A DNA stretch of 6,826 nucleotides from Candidatus Rhabdochlamydia sp. (lineage in GTDB: Bacteria; Chlamydiota; Chlamydiia; Chlamydiales; Rhabdochlamydiaceae). Location of the stretch: NCBI GenBank assembly GCA_030043815.1, contig JASHWX010000008.1, positions 1 through 6,826 on the forward strand, in the 5' to 3' direction. A program made the translations under genes and the position numbers. The notes beneath the pieces were generated by a model that saw only the letters and a list, made by a program, of their open reading frames with translations, was not told the origin of the DNA and ran no database searches. Of this stretch, positions 6,555 to 6,826 are shown piece by piece. Numbering within the stretch: position 1 is the first letter of the stretch; each line of letters begins with the position of its first letter.

Positions 6555-6826
6555 ATGCCTTTTAAGCCCATGGACGAGTCAATTTTTAATAAATATTTAA
6601 AAATGGCTGGTTGGAAACTCTTGAAAGGAGGGATCGATTATAACTTGTACGACGAACAGGGAAATTTCGTTTGCACAATCAAAATCGCTCATGGTAAAAA
6701 CGCAAAAAGAGAAGTCGTGGCATTTAGCGTTCACAAAACTGAAAAGAAGTTTATACCCAAACAACTTGAAAAATTGGGAATTTGGCAAGGACGTCGCCCT
6801 GAATTTGAGCCAGGCGAAGCCGGCGC
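6555..6826 (+). CDS. Small protein of unknown function, partial at window end; weak HicA-like character
   Basis: An ATG at 6555 with AAGGA 5 nt upstream opens a frame of 90 codons that reaches the right edge without a stop. The predicted protein is basic and begins with a helix (SIFNKYLKMAGW). It then has a strand region (KLLKGGIDYNLYDEQGN), a second strand with IKIAHGKN (42-49) and a helix (REVVAFSVHKTEKKF, 52-66). This order of helix, GW, strands and helix recalls the small HicA/YcfA RNase toxins, and HGKN would be a plausible loop. However, the HicA catalytic GSHH motif is not present (GGIDY stands there), so a toxin function is not claimed. The ORF is visibly more AT-rich than pknD and the Nudix gene and has its own promoter and operator-like palindrome, consistent with a separately acquired unit. 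I do not recognise the family firmly. Confidence 0.7.
   Translation, partial: MPFKPMDESIFNKYLKMAGWKLLKGGIDYNLYDEQGNFVCTIKIAHGKNAKREVVAFSVHKTEKKFIPKQLEKLGIWQGRRPEFEPGEAG

Noticed and set aside
6597..6788. Minus-strand 63-codon ORF at the right end
   Set aside because: It is antisense to the small ORF at 6555, which has both a good promoter and a ribosome site; this one has neither.
1..6826. CRISPR array, tRNA or rRNA genes
   Set aside because: No regularly spaced direct repeats and no tRNA-like or rRNA-like conserved segments were seen; non-coding space is limited to the repeat region and short gaps.

Overview
The window most likely comes from a chlamydia outside the classical Chlamydiaceae, an amoeba- or protist-associated member of the Chlamydiales. 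The main evidence is the 892-residue kinase at 3282-5960. It has the chlamydial PknD layout: an N-terminal Ser/Thr kinase with DWG in place of DFG, a beta-rich middle, a helical-repeat C-terminus and no membrane helix. A predicted U-box protein next to it, which would act on ubiquitin, fits an obligate intracellular lifestyle. No species is claimed.

Layout. Positions 1-721 (minus) hold the N-terminal 240 codons of an ABC-2 type permease of the polysaccharide-export kind, cut by the window edge. Eleven bases upstream of it is trpS (733-1740, minus), tryptophanyl-tRNA synthetase; the two look co-transcribed. The 326 bases between trpS and the next gene are almost entirely two abutting large palindromes. 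The one at 1782-1896 has 39-nt arms. The one at 1897-2067 is MITE-like, with 20-bp perfect terminal repeats, a 33-bp perfect inner stem and a TAA direct repeat on each side. The second palindrome abuts the stop codon of the U-box-like gene (2067-3176, minus) and supplies the last base of that stop codon.

The U-box gene and pknD are divergent across a 105-bp AT-rich gap. The pknD gene overlaps a Nudix hydrolase gene (5953-6504) by 8 bases, so kinase and hydrolase are probably translationally coupled. Right after the Nudix stop codon come a good promoter-like pair (TTGATT, 17 bp, TAAAAT) and a 22-bp near-palindrome. These lead into a small, more AT-rich ORF that runs off the right end (6555-6826). 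It has weak HicA-like character and looks like a separately regulated unit.

How the genes fit together. The trpS-permease pair is housekeeping plus envelope export. The pknD-Nudix pair suggests signalling plus nucleotide-derivative clean-up. The U-box protein is a candidate secreted effector acting on host ubiquitin, an inference from its domain only. No CRISPR array, tRNA, rRNA or transposase gene is visible.
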